From Pseudonocardia hierapolitana (GTDB lineage: Bacteria > Actinomycetota > Actinomycetes > Mycobacteriales > Pseudonocardiaceae): DNA of 64,000 nucleotides. Below, in pieces: positions 23,884-33,007 of this stretch; position 1 is the stretch's first letter, and every line of letters begins with the position of its first letter. The stretch covers positions 434,001 to 498,000 of the forward strand of contig NZ_VIWU01000001.1 in NCBI RefSeq assembly GCF_007994075.1, read 5' to 3'. The position numbers and the translations under genes were made by a program. The notes beneath the pieces are model-generated. The model saw nothing but the letters and a program-made list of their open reading frames with translations, did not search any database and had not been told where the DNA came from.

Positions 23884-24990
23884 ACTACCCCGCCTGCGCA
23901 GCGCGTACCCGAGCACCGCGATCCCGAGTGCCGGTCCCCACACGATGAACGGGAAGACGACGAGGCCCCATAGATCGCCCGATGCGACGGCCATGATCGT
24001 CATCGGCGCGGCCGCCACCGTGAACAGCGCGGCCACCACACCCCCGGGCACGACGGCCGCGGCCAGGGGCACGGGCCGCCCGCGCACCACCGGCATCCAG
24101 CGCGGCCAGACCTCACCCCACCGCGCCACCAGCCCGGTGGTGAGCACCGCGCCCGCCAGCGCGGCGAGGCCGAGGAGCAGGCCGTGCAGCCGAAGCTCCG
24201 GCATGGCCACGAACGTGGCGGGGTCCATGCCGTAGGGCCACGGGGTGAGCCAGGTCAGCCGCAGCAGGCCGTACGGCAGCGCGCACACCACCGCGACGAT
24301 CACCGCCGCCTTCCCCCACCGCGCCGCCGCCTCCGGGCGCATCCAGGCGGGCGGCGACCCGGCGGTCCGGCCACGCAGCGCCGTGCGGGCGCCGAGCACG
24401 CCCCACACCAGCCCGCCGGCCAGGAAGAACGTCATGATCAGCAGCGGGACGGCGAGCGGGAGCGCCGTGGCCATGACGGTGGCGTAGCGCCGGAACACAT
24501 CGCCGTCGGCGATGCCGGTAACCCATGCCAGGGCTCCCACCAGCACGAACACCGCGACCGCCACCGGGCCGCCGCGCCAGCGCCACGCGCCCGCGAGCAC
24601 CGTGGCGAACAGCACGATCGGCCCGAACATCGCCATCAGGTAGCCGGCGAGGGTCAGCGGGCGGAAGCCCGGCACCGCGAACCCGAACACGAGCACCCAC
24701 CCGACCGCGGTGGGCAGCACGAACCCCGAAGCGCGGCCCGTACGGGCGAGCAGGGCCACCACGAACCCGACGCCGCCGGCCACCACCAGCGCCGGCGGCA
24801 CCGCCGCCGGGGGCACGACGTCGAGCAGCGTCCCGGCCGGGTCGTCGGGATCGGGCGTGAACGGGTAGTGCGCGGGCCGCAACCACCACCACAGCCCGAG
24901 CACGACCGTGACGGCCGACCACGTCGCCGCGACGATCGGCATGTTCGACGTGCGGGTGCGCGGCCCGGCGGCCGCGGAGGCGATGTCCAT
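23872..24990 (-). CDS. Multispanning membrane protein of unknown function
   Basis: This 372-residue protein has about ten hydrophobic helices, starting with PIVAATWSAVTVVLGLWWWL and ending with a basic tail (RRRGSIQS). I recognise no catalytic motif. I chose ATG 24990 because the sequence upstream is low-complexity and the first helix follows soon after. It is followed after 24 bases by the NTF2-like gene. Confidence 0.7.
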   Translation of the reverse strand: MDIASAAAGPRTRTSNMPIVAATWSAVTVVLGLWWWLRPAHYPFTPDPDDPAGTLLDVVPPAAVPPALVVAGGVGFVVALLARTGRASGFVLPTAVGWVLVFGFAVPGFRPLTLAGYLMAMFGPIVLFATVLAGAWRWRGGPVAVAVFVLVGALAWVTGIADGDVFRRYATVMATALPLAVPLLIMTFFLAGGLVWGVLGARTALRGRTAGSPPAWMRPEAAARWGKAAVIVAVVCALPYGLLRLTWLTPWPYGMDPATFVAMPELRLHGLLLGLAALAGAVLTTGLVARWGEVWPRWMPVVRGRPVPLAAAVVPGGVVAALFTVAAAPMTIMAVASGDLWGLVVFPFIVWGPALGIAVLGYALRRRGSIQS

Positions 24991-25066
24991 GCCCGGAACG
25001 ATCCGCCGATCACCCGCCCGTCCCCTCCCGGCGCGGGGGGAACCTGCTCCCCCGCCGGAGGGACCA

Positions 25067-25597
25067 CTAACGGCGGGCGCGGTAGCGGGCCTCGGACAGC
25101 AGACCCGTGCGGTGCGCACTCGTCAGCCAGAACAGCCCGCCCGCGACGAGCCCGACCACGCCCTGCGGGTACAGCGCACCCGCCGAGCTGAGCGCGAGCA
25201 GCGCCCCGGCCGCGCCGAGCACCATCAGCGCGCCCCCCAGAGCGAGCAGCGACCTCTCGTCCAACTGCGAGGACAGCATCAGGGCCGCGACGCCGACGAC
25301 GGCCGCGGCGACCGGCACGGCGAGCTCACCCCACGACAGGTTTCCGAGCACCGTGGCGGCGACAGCCACCAGCGCCACGGTGATGCCGAGCAGCCGCAGG
25401 AACCGGCCCCGCCCGCCGCGCGGCAGCGGCTCACCCGCCCCGTGCCGGCTCCGCAGGGCCATCACCAGCACACCCGTGAGGCCGATCCCGGCGGCCAGCA
25501 CGACCGTGCCGACCCCGGCGTCGAGCGCCGCCGCACCGACCGTCCACCACGCCGCGCCGACGATCGGCTCCAGGTAGGGCACCCGAGTCCCACGCAT
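25067..25597 (-). CDS. Small integral membrane protein
   Basis: This 176-residue protein has about five hydrophobic helices and a short basic C-terminus (SEARYRARR). It starts at ATG 25597 and lies 76 bases upstream of the previous membrane-protein gene on the same strand. No family is recognised. Nothing clear was seen in the 194 bases between it and the regulator gene at 25792. Confidence 0.65.
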   Translation of the reverse strand: MRGTRVPYLEPIVGAAWWTVGAAALDAGVGTVVLAAGIGLTGVLVMALRSRHGAGEPLPRGGRGRFLRLLGITVALVAVAATVLGNLSWGELAVPVAAAVVGVAALMLSSQLDERSLLALGGALMVLGAAGALLALSSAGALYPQGVVGLVAGGLFWLTSAHRTGLLSEARYRARR

Positions 25598-25791
25598 GCC
25601 GCCACGGTAGCGAGAACGGTCCGGGCGGTGCGGGGGCGGGCCAGGAAGCGGACTGACGGGCTCTGGCCGTAGCGAGGGCGTCCAGGTAGCCGCGTCGGGA
25701 ATCCGACGACGCGCGTCCGTCCACCCCTTTGTCCACGGCCCTGGTGACCACGTCCGGCCGCGCCGATCTCCGTCCTCGGGCGACCACGCGG

Positions 25792-26682
25792 TCACCGGCC
25801 TCGGTCGTCTTCGGCCGTGGTGGCGATGCGTGGGTCCCGATCATCGTCGGTCCAGGACGTCAAGATCTGCAGGGCGTCGTGGGCAGCTGTTCCGGGCTCG
25901 GCGGTGACGACCATCAGCCGTTGGCCGCTGCCGTCGGGGCTGCTCCACACGTCGCAGTCGAGGGTGAGGTCGCCGACGAGCGGGTGACGGTAGTGCTTGG
26001 TGCCGTAGCCGGCACTGTTGACGTGGTGCTCGGCCCACCAGGTCCGGAAGTCGGGATCCTGCACCGAGAGCTCGCCGACGAGTTGGGCGAGCTCGGGGTC
26101 GTCGGGGTCGGCCGCGGCCTGCATGCGCAGCGCTGCGACGGCGTCACGGGCGTCGTGCTGCCATTCGAGGTGCATCCCGCGCACGGCGGGGTCGGTGAAG
26201 AGCAGACGCACGTAGTTGCGCCGACCTGCGGGGATTGCCGCGAAGTCGGTGTAGAGCGCCGCCGCCGCGCGGTTCCAGGCGAGCACGTCCATCCGCTTGC
26301 CGAGGACGACTGCGGGGGTCCCGGTGAGCTGGTCGAGCAGCCGGCGCATGGCCGGCCGGACCTTCTGGACGGCGCGGCGGCGGCGCGGTCGGGCGTCCGT
26401 CCTGCCTGCGATCTCGTAGAGGTAGGTCTGCTGGTCCTCGTCCAGTCGCAGCGCGCGGGCCAGCGTGGCCAGCGCCGACGCGGATGCCCGGACCCGGCCC
26501 TGTTCGAGGCGGGTGTAGTAGTCGACGCTGATCGCCGCCAGCTGCGCCACCTCCTCCCGGCGCAGCCCCGTGACCTTGCGGTGGCGGTCCGTGTCGGGCA
26601 GGCCCACCGAGGGCGGGGTCAGCTGGGCTCGACGGGCCTTGAGGAAGGCGCCGAGCTCGCCCGGATCAGGGGACGTGGTCAC
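25792..26682 (-). CDS. XRE-family regulator with MmyB ligand-binding domain
   Basis: This 296-residue protein has an N-terminal helix-turn-helix (VTGLRREEVAQLAAISVDYY, then TRLEQGR) and a C-terminal MmyB/PAS-like domain (DVLAWNRAAAALYTDF to DPAVRGMHLEW). This family in actinomycetes usually represses an adjacent divergent oxidoreductase or hydrolase gene. It starts at GTG 26682 and is divergent from the hydrolase at 26818, with a 16-base palindrome between them. A second family member with the same divergent layout is at 59509. Confidence 0.92.
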   Translation of the reverse strand: MTTSPDPGELGAFLKARRAQLTPPSVGLPDTDRHRKVTGLRREEVAQLAAISVDYYTRLEQGRVRASASALATLARALRLDEDQQTYLYEIAGRTDARPRRRRAVQKVRPAMRRLLDQLTGTPAVVLGKRMDVLAWNRAAAALYTDFAAIPAGRRNYVRLLFTDPAVRGMHLEWQHDARDAVAALRMQAAADPDDPELAQLVGELSVQDPDFRTWWAEHHVNSAGYGTKHYRHPLVGDLTLDCDVWSSPDGSGQRLMVVTAEPGTAAHDALQILTSWTDDDRDPRIATTAEDDRGR

Positions 26683-26717
26683 ACGACCATTCTGTGCAGC
26701 CGCTGCGGCCGGTGGGA

Positions 26718-26733
26718 GGGAAGGATCCTTCCC
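26718..26733. promoter_or_regulatory. Operator palindrome between XRE/MmyB regulator and hydrolase
   Basis: GGGAAGGATCCTTCCC is a perfect 16-base palindrome in the 135-base divergent gap. It lies 36 bases upstream of the regulator start and 85 bases upstream of the hydrolase start, well placed to control both. Confidence 0.6.
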
Positions 26734-26817
26734 CGGCAGGAACCCGCCGCTTGTGAGCACGTGCGAGCCGAGTGAGCGTTGAGGGAGCACCCGAGAGGAC
26801 GAGAACGGAGAACCCCT

Positions 26818-27759
26818 GTGGCGAAGATCGACGTCACCTTCGACAGCGCCGGCATCACCCTCGCCGGTCACCTCCATCTCCCCGACACCCCGGCCGACGG
26901 GCCGCGGCCGGCGATCGTCGTCGGCCACCCCGGCACCGGGGTGAAGGAGCAGGCCGCCGGACTCTACGCCGGCAAGCTCGCCGAGCAGGGCTTCGTGACC
27001 CTCGCCATCGACGCCGCGTACCAGGGCGAGAGCGGTGGCGAACCGCGCGGTCTGGAGGACCCGGCCCACCGCGTCGAGGACCTCAAGGCCGCCGTGTCCT
27101 TCCTGACCACCCGCAGCGAGGCGGACCCGGACCGGATCGGCGCGCTCGGCATCTGCGCCTCCGGCGGCTACGTCCTCGCCGCCGCCGGCAGCGACCACCG
27201 CATCAAGGCGGTGGGCACCGTCAGCGCCGTGGACATCGCCCGCCAGTTCCGCCTCGGCGCCGACGGGACCCAGGACCCGGCCGTGTTCGATGGGATGCTC
27301 GACGCGGCCGCCGCGGCCCGAACCGCGCAGGCGCGCGGAGAGGACCCGCAGAACCTGACCCTGTTCCCGGAGACCGTCGAGCAGGCCCGCGCCCTCGGCG
27401 GTCAGCACGGCGTCGACGGATTCGAGTACTACCGCACGCCTCGTGCCCAGCACCCGGGCTCGGCGCAGTTCTTCACCTGGGCCAGCATCGACCGCATCGC
27501 GATCTTCGACGCCTTCGTCGCGGTGCCCCTGATCGGACAGCGCCCGCTGCTCATGGTCGTCGGCGATCGGGCCGTGACCTCGTGGATGAGCGTCGAGGCG
27601 TTCCAGAGGGCGATCGGCCCGAAGGAGATCCACTGGATCGAGGGCGCCAGTCACGTCGACCTCTACGACAAGCCCGAGTACGTGGGCCCCGCCGTCGAGA
27701 AGCTCACCGAGTTCTACGGGAAGAACCTCGCGGACGTCGAGAGACTGCCCGGTTCTTGA
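26818..27759 (+). CDS. Alpha/beta hydrolase (YcjY/dienelactone-hydrolase-like)
   Basis: This 313-residue protein has an alpha/beta hydrolase fold with HPGTGVKEQAAG as oxyanion region and nucleophile segment LGICASGGYVL, where the cysteine sits at the usual nucleophile position as in dienelactone hydrolases. GDRAVTSW gives the acid region and SHVDLYDKPEYV the catalytic histidine. It starts at GTG 26818. The substrate is unknown; the adjacent MmyB regulator probably controls it. Confidence 0.82.
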   Translation: MAKIDVTFDSAGITLAGHLHLPDTPADGPRPAIVVGHPGTGVKEQAAGLYAGKLAEQGFVTLAIDAAYQGESGGEPRGLEDPAHRVEDLKAAVSFLTTRSEADPDRIGALGICASGGYVLAAAGSDHRIKAVGTVSAVDIARQFRLGADGTQDPAVFDGMLDAAAAARTAQARGEDPQNLTLFPETVEQARALGGQHGVDGFEYYRTPRAQHPGSAQFFTWASIDRIAIFDAFVAVPLIGQRPLLMVVGDRAVTSWMSVEAFQRAIGPKEIHWIEGASHVDLYDKPEYVGPAVEKLTEFYGKNLADVERLPGS

Positions 27760-27781
27760 GGTGTGCGAACCGCAGGTGGGT

Positions 27782-30503
27782 TCACCGGTCGCGCAGCGCT
27801 GCCGCCAGCTCTCGACGGGATCCGATGGCCAGTTTGGTGAAGACCTTGCGCAGGTGCCATTCGACGGTGCGCGGGCTGAGGTACAGCGCCGCACCGATCT
27901 CCGGGTTGGTCTGCCCCGCCACGGCGAGGCGCGCGATCTGCGCCTCCTGCGGGGTGAGCTCGTCGGACACGCCGACGGCCCGCCTGCGGACGGTCTCGCC
28001 GGTGGCGGCGAGCTCCCGGCCGGCCCGCTCGGCGAAGGCCTCGGCGCCCATCGTGGCGAACGACTCGTGCGCGGTGCGCAGCTGGGCGCGGGCCTCCGCG
28101 CGCCGGTTCTCCCGGCGCAGCCACTCACCGTAGAGCAGGTGGGCCCGCGCCGACGGCACTGCCAGCCGGCCTGCGGCGAGCCGCTCGACCGCCTCGCGGT
28201 ACCGCCCCTCGGCCTTCCCCGCGGGTCCTGCGAGCGCGTCGGCGAGGGCCTGGACGCCCAGTGCCCAGTCCGTGCCTGCGGCGGCGGTCCGCTCCGCGAG
28301 GCGCTCGCGCGCCTCGGCGGCGACCCCGGGCTCACCCGCGCGTGGCCGCCTCGACCAGCTCGCCGAGCGCCCAGCCGGACACCCCGAGGTCGTCGTACGC
28401 GACCGTCCGGCGCGCCGCCGCCAGGGCGGCCGGATAGTGGCCGAGTCCGTTGGACAGCACTGCCGTGGCGTAGCCGGCCACCCCGACCAGCCGGCCTTCG
28501 CCTCGTGCCTCGGCGTCCCGGACGGTGGCGTCGATCAGCTCCGTGGCCGGCTGCTCCCGGCCGCGGTGAGCGGCCAGGACGAGCGCGGCGGTCGGAGGCA
28601 CGGTCAGCCCGGTGGCCTGCCCGAGGACGGCGGCGTCGTGGAGCAGGTCCGACGCGTCGGCGAACCGGCCCGCGAGTACCAGGGTGCTCGCGCGGAAGAC
28701 GAGCGCCGTGGGGAGCAACGAACGCGCGCCGGTGGCCCGGGCGTACCCGAGCGCCTGCTCGGCGAGCCGGTACCAGGTCGTGTGGTCCCACATCTCGTGC
28801 GCGACCGGCCCGGCCAGCCAGAGCAGTCCCAGGTCCTCGTCGCTGGTCAGCCCCTCCAGCGCCCGCCGCAGGTGCGGGACCGCGGGCGCGTACCCGTCCA
28901 GGCTCCACACCGTGAGGCCGGTCAGGAACAGGCCGGCCACCTCCTCGCCGGCGGGCATGGCCCGGGCGGCATCGGCCGCCCGGCGCAGGTCGCCGTCACC
29001 GAGCCGGCCCGCGTGCACGGCGGCACCGATCGCCGCGAGGTAGGCCTCCCGCGCCGCGGCCGGATCCAGCTCCTCCAGGCGGCGCGCGGCCGCGCGCAGG
29101 GGCGGACCGGCGGCCCGTCCGCGGTCGAGCGCGAACGTGACCTGGGCACGCAGCCGTTCCACCACGGCGCGCTGCAGCGGGTCGAGCGGACCGAGCTCGG
29201 CGGCCGCCAGCAACTCGGGCACCTGGGTGAGGGCACCGGCGGCGAACCGGGCGCGCGCGGCGGCCAGGGCGCGAGCGGCGCGCGTCTTCGGGTCCAGGGT
29301 CAGTTCGGCGGCGCGCTCGAGGAAGGACGCGGCCGCGGACCGGCCGCCGCGGGCGAGCGCACGGTCGGCCGAGCGCTCCAGCTCACCGGCGACGTCCTCG
29401 TCGGGCCCGACCGCCGCGTGCGCCCGGTGCCAGGCACGGCGGTCGGGATCCTGCTCCGGATCGGTGACCTCGGCGAGCGCGCGGTGCACCTTCCGCAGCT
29501 CGGCGGCCTCGGCGGACCGCCGGCAGGCCGAGCGCACCAACGGGTGGCGCAGCCGGACCCGGGCCGCGATCTCGATCAACCCCGCGGCCTGTGCCGGCCC
29601 GGCGGCGTCCGGTCCGATGCCCAGCCGCTCGAGCGCGCGCCACAACAGCGGCACGTCACCGACCGGTTCGACGGCGGCGGTGAGCAGCAGCATGCGGGTG
29701 TCCGCCGGAAGTGCGGCGATGCGCCGCTGGAAACCCTCCTCCACCCGGTTCACCAGCGGTGCCGCGCGCTGCGGGCCGAACCCGAATGCCAGCTCCTCGG
29801 GCGAGAGGCCACGCGGCAGCTCGAGCAGGGCGAGCGGGTTGCCCCGCGTCTCGGCGACGATGCGGTCGCGGACCCGGTCGTCGACCGGTCCGGGCAGCAC
29901 CGAGTCGAGCAGGGCCCGCGCCTCTGCGGCGGGCAGCCCGTCTACGCGCAGCTCCGGCAGGCCGCCGAGGGCGTGCTCGCCCTCGGGGGTGCGCGCGGCG
30001 CAGACCAATGCGACCGACTCGGCGTCCAGCCGACGGGCGACGAAGGTGAGGATCACCTCCGACATCCGGTCCACCCACTGCACGTCGTCCACGATGCAGA
30101 CCAGCGGCTGTTCCGACGCGGCCTCGGCGAACAGCCCGAGCACCGCGAGGCCGACGAGGAGCGCCTCGGGCGGGTCGCCGGAACCGAGCCCGAAAGCGGT
30201 GGCGAGTGCGTCCCGCTGCGGCCCGGGCAGCCGGTCCAGGTGGCGCAGCAGCGGCGCGCAGAGGTGCTGGAGCGCGGAGTAGGCGATCTCGGACTCCGGC
30301 TCCACGCCGGCCGCCCGGGTCACCCGGCCGGTCCGCACGTGCTCGGCCAGGTGGTCCAGCAGCGCGCTCTTGCCTGCGCCCGCCTCGCCGCGCAGCACGA
30401 GCACCCGGCTGTGCCCGGCGCGGACATCGCGCAGCAGGCTGTCGAGCGCCTCCCGCTCGCGCCGTCGGCCGCGCAGCGCCGGGCCCCCGGTGTTCCTCCG
30501 CAC
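27782..30503 (-). pseudogene. LAL-type LuxR regulator split by a frameshift
   Basis: This is a large ATP-binding LuxR regulator. The first frame (GTG 30503 to stop 28332, 723 residues) has Walker A GEAGAGKSALLDHL, Walker B VCIVDDVQW and a long helical TPR-like region. It stops at TGA just after VEAATRG. The next frame continues the family sequence at once (EPGVAAEARERLAERTAAAG) and runs to 27782, ending in a normal LuxR helix-turn-helix (ELTPQEAQIARLAVAGQTNP). Together they make one full-length protein of about 905 residues with a single-base shift near 28330. It may be a pseudogene, a sequencing error or, less likely, programmed frameshifting. The ATPase part alone would lack DNA binding. 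Confidence 0.85.
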
Positions 30504-30508
30504 GTCGT

Positions 30509-30525
30509 CCCTCCCCGCGGGAGGG
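30509..30525. promoter_or_regulatory. Inverted repeat covering the LuxR-gene ribosome site
   Basis: CCCTCCC-CGC-GGGAGGG is a perfect 7-3-7 inverted repeat. On the minus strand its second arm is the GGGAGGG that serves as Shine-Dalgarno sequence for GTG 30503. In RNA the hairpin would hide the ribosome site. A GTATAC immediately upstream could be a -10 box. Confidence 0.5.
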
Positions 30526-30581
30526 TATACGGAGCCGGGTTCCGGGCACCGCGCCTCACCGGCGAGACGGACCGTGCCCGG

Positions 30582-31187
30582 TCAGGACTCGAGCCCGGCC
30601 GCCCGGGCCATGTGCCGGGCGTACCAGGCAGGCCACTCCGGGTCCTCGTGCCCGATCTCCTTCTCGTACCGGCCGTGCGCGACGGCGGCGGTGCGCAGCG
30701 CCTGCTCCACCTCGGCCACGGAGCCGTAGACGACGTGACTGATGCGCCCCGGTCGCCGCGTGGTGACCTCCTGCAGCACGAAGCCGTTGCCGTCCGGGTC
30801 CTCGAAGGACAGGAACGAGCCGTATGACTGCCGGTCCGGGTGCGGACCGGAGACCCGGTCCTTCGTACCGGCGTGGTGGAACACTCCCCCGGCGTCGTGG
30901 AAGACCTCGCTCGCCTCGACACCGCACGCGACGAGCTGCTTGCCGGCCGCCACAATGTCGTCCACGACCAGGTGGATCCCCTGCGCCGAGCCCGGCGCGG
31001 CGTCGGTGACCCCGGCACCCACGATGATCGACGCCGCCGAGCCGGGCGGTGTGAGGTGCACGACCCGGAAGCCGTCCGCGCCGACGAAGTCGACGTCCTC
31101 CCGGAAACCGATCCTGGTGTAAAACTCCTTGGCCCGGTCCACGTCCGAGACCGGCAGCACGATGACCTCGACCTTGAACTCCACCAT
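30582..31187 (-). CDS. VOC-family (glyoxalase-like) protein
   Basis: This 201-residue protein has one VOC domain at about residues 4-140: VEVIVLPVSDVDRAKEFYT begins the first beta-alpha-beta unit and FLSFEDPDGNGFVLQEV ends the second. A C-terminal helical extension (GSVAEVEQALRTAAVAHGRY, then PEWPAWYARHMARAA) resembles the tail found on related actinobacterial VOC proteins. The start is ATG 31187 with a GGAGGAG sequence upstream. The substrate is unknown. Confidence 0.85.
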   Translation of the reverse strand: MVEFKVEVIVLPVSDVDRAKEFYTRIGFREDVDFVGADGFRVVHLTPPGSAASIIVGAGVTDAAPGSAQGIHLVVDDIVAAGKQLVACGVEASEVFHDAGGVFHHAGTKDRVSGPHPDRQSYGSFLSFEDPDGNGFVLQEVTTRRPGRISHVVYGSVAEVEQALRTAAVAHGRYEKEIGHEDPEWPAWYARHMARAAGLES

Positions 31188-31264
31188 CGTCGGCTCCTCC
31201 CCTGTCCTCGGATGCCGTCGGAGCACCCGAGGACCACGATCGGGCGGCGGGCCCGGTCGTCGCC

Positions 31265-31281
31265 CCAGGGAGGATCCCTGG
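31265..31281. promoter_or_regulatory. Inverted repeat upstream of the VOC gene
   Basis: CCAGGGA-GGA-TCCCTGG is a perfect 7-3-7 inverted repeat, 78-94 bases upstream of the VOC start. Its centre (GGGAGGATCC) resembles the palindrome at 26718-26733. It may be an operator, or a hairpin at the end of the relic gene at 31296-31409. Confidence 0.35.
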
Positions 31282-31295
31282 CCGGCACCCGGGCG

Positions 31296-31409
31296 TCAGA
31301 TGCCCGGCGCGTCGAACAGGTGGAGCCAGATCTCGCTGCGCGTGGGAACGCCGGGACCGCGTGCCGCAGCCGCCGGTCCGGCCCCGATCACGACCACATC
31401 GAAGTTCCG
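31296..31409 (-). pseudogene. Internally deleted flavoprotein disulfide-reductase relic
   Basis: One minus-strand frame reads NFDVVVIGAGPAAAARG, the classic N-terminal FAD motif of pyridine nucleotide-disulfide oxidoreductases, and within a few residues continues as PTRSEIWLHLFDAPGI and stops. The second part resembles the C-terminal dimerisation end of the same family. The roughly 400 residues between are missing, and no good start codon precedes the motif. The 354-base gap between the VOC gene and the HdeD-like gene is otherwise empty apart from the inverted repeat at 31265. Confidence 0.55.
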
Positions 31410-31541
31410 CAGGGGGCGGTGCTCCGTCCGTCCGGGCGGACCAGGGACCGGGCCAGGGTGCCTGCCTGGGGCCATCGACCGGTCATCACGCCCAGAGTGA
31501 TCGGCGTACCCGGAACCCTTGGAAGAAAGCTGGAATCGCGA

Positions 31542-32075
31542 ATGCCCACGCTGCTTCGCATCTACCTGGTCCGCGGCATCGTCGCGATCGCCTGGGCCGC
31601 CGGCTTCGCGGCGGTCAGCGGCTCGCTCACCGCCGTCACCGTCGCCCTGCTGATCATCTACCCGCTGATCGACGTGGTGGCCTCGCTGCTCGACGCCCGC
31701 GAGGACCCGGGCCCCGCCCGCACGCTGCAGATCTTCAACACCACGCTCAGCGCCCTGGCGGCCGTCGCCCTCGGCGTGGCAGCGCTGCGCGGCATCGGGG
31801 CCGTCCTGTTCGCCTTCGGCGTCTGGGCGATCGTCTCCGGTATCGCCCAGTTCACCGTTGCCATCCGCCGCCGCACCGCGCTCGGCCGCCAGTGGCCGAT
31901 GCTGATCGCCGGTGCGCTCTCGGTGATCGCCGGTGCGAGCTACCTGCCCGCGGCGCTCGGCGAGGCCCCTCGCCTCGACATGCTGGTCGTCTACACGGCG
32001 GCAGGCGGTGTCTTCTTCGTCCTGCAGGCCCTGACCCTGGCGTGGCGGCAGCGCCGGCAGACGGTCAATGTCTGA
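31542..32075 (+). CDS. HdeD/DUF308-like membrane protein
   Basis: This 177-residue protein has six hydrophobic helices in pairs, with the recurring arrangement of DUF308/HdeD repeats (LLIIYPLIDVVASLLDAR; FAFGVWAIVSGIAQF). The start is ATG 31542 with GGAAGAAAG upstream. Its stop overlaps an ATG (32068) in frame with the next gene, so the two are probably co-translated. HdeD proteins are linked to acid or envelope stress; the role here is unknown. Confidence 0.8.
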   Translation: MPTLLRIYLVRGIVAIAWAAGFAAVSGSLTAVTVALLIIYPLIDVVASLLDAREDPGPARTLQIFNTTLSALAAVALGVAALRGIGAVLFAFGVWAIVSGIAQFTVAIRRRTALGRQWPMLIAGALSVIAGASYLPAALGEAPRLDMLVVYTAAGGVFFVLQALTLAWRQRRQTVNV

Positions 32076-32106
32076 TCGACGCCCTGATCCCATCGATGTG
32101 AACGAG

Positions 32107-32937
32107 ATGACGATGAAGCGCAAGATCCTCTCGATGGCAGCCGCCGCGGCCGTGGCCGCTGCGCTGACCGCCTGTGGGACCCCCGGCGACCAGAGCACCC
32201 CCGCGCCCGTGTCTGCAGCTGGAGCGGCCGCCACCGGGCCGAAACCGACCATCGTCCTGCTGCACGGCGCCTTCGAGGACGCCTCCTCCTGGAACCAGGT
32301 GGTGAAGCGGCTCCAGGCCGAGAGCTACCCCGTGTTCGCCCCTGCGGTGCCGCTGCGCGGAGTCGCCGCCGACGTCAGCTCGGTCGAAGGCGCCATCGAC
32401 GCGATCCCGGGGCCGAAGATCCTCGTCGCGCACTCCTATGGCGGCCTGCTGATCAGCGAGCTGGCGAGCAGGACCCCCGACGTCACCGCACTGGTCTTCG
32501 TGGCGGCATTCATCCCACAGGCCGGCGAGACGGCCGGGCAGCTGAACTCGCAGTTCCCCGGCTCCCTCATCGGGCCCGACACCACCCACGCGGTGAGCGG
32601 CCCGGACGGCCCCGGGCTGTACGTCAACACGGAGAGCTTCGCGCAGCTGTTCGCCGACGGCCTCCCGGCGCCCGACTCGGCGGTCTCCGCCGCCGGGCAA
32701 CGACCGATCCTGGCCTCGGCCTTCGACGAGGAGATCACGAGCACCGCGCCGGCGAACATCCGCAAGTACGCGATCGTGGCCACCCGGGACAAGGCCATCT
32801 CCCCGGAGGCAGAGCGGTTCGAGGCACAGCGTGCCCACGCCGCCATCACCGAGGTCGAGTCCCCGCACGCAGTGCCCGCCGCGAACCCTCAGGCGGTGGT
32901 CGACGTGATCCACCAAGCCGCCGCCACCCAGGGCTGA
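32107..32937 (+). CDS. Exported alpha/beta hydrolase lipoprotein
   Basis: This protein of about 276 residues begins with a signal sequence (MTMKRKILSMAAAAAVAAAL) and a lipobox LTAC, so Cys23 should be lipid-modified outside the membrane. The hydrolase domain shows LLHGAFEDASSW and the nucleophile elbow AHSYGG; ESPHAVPAANPQ carries the catalytic histidine. ATG 32107 or 32113 fits the signal peptide best; an in-frame ATG at 32068 overlapping the previous stop would add 13 residues. The substrate is unknown; it resembles the esterase/hydroxynitrile-lyase-like subgroup. Confidence 0.82.
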   Translation: MTMKRKILSMAAAAAVAAALTACGTPGDQSTPAPVSAAGAAATGPKPTIVLLHGAFEDASSWNQVVKRLQAESYPVFAPAVPLRGVAADVSSVEGAIDAIPGPKILVAHSYGGLLISELASRTPDVTALVFVAAFIPQAGETAGQLNSQFPGSLIGPDTTHAVSGPDGPGLYVNTESFAQLFADGLPAPDSAVSAAGQRPILASAFDEEITSTAPANIRKYAIVATRDKAISPEAERFEAQRAHAAITEVESPHAVPAANPQAVVDVIHQAAATQG

Positions 32938-33007
32938 CCGACGGGGCGCGCCTTGCCTCGACACGGCCGCCACCGTCGGCTTCATCCACTCGACGAGGAG
33001 CTCAGTC

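Noticed and set aside
25792..28908. 1038-residue minus-strand frame joining the XRE regulator to upstream sequence
   Set aside because: Only the last 296 residues are a real protein; the rest runs antisense to the hydrolase gene and through the LuxR gene in the wrong frame.
28272..30827. 851-residue plus-strand frame opposite the LuxR regulator
   Set aside because: It has no recognisable domain; the minus strand encodes the ATPase and LuxR domains.
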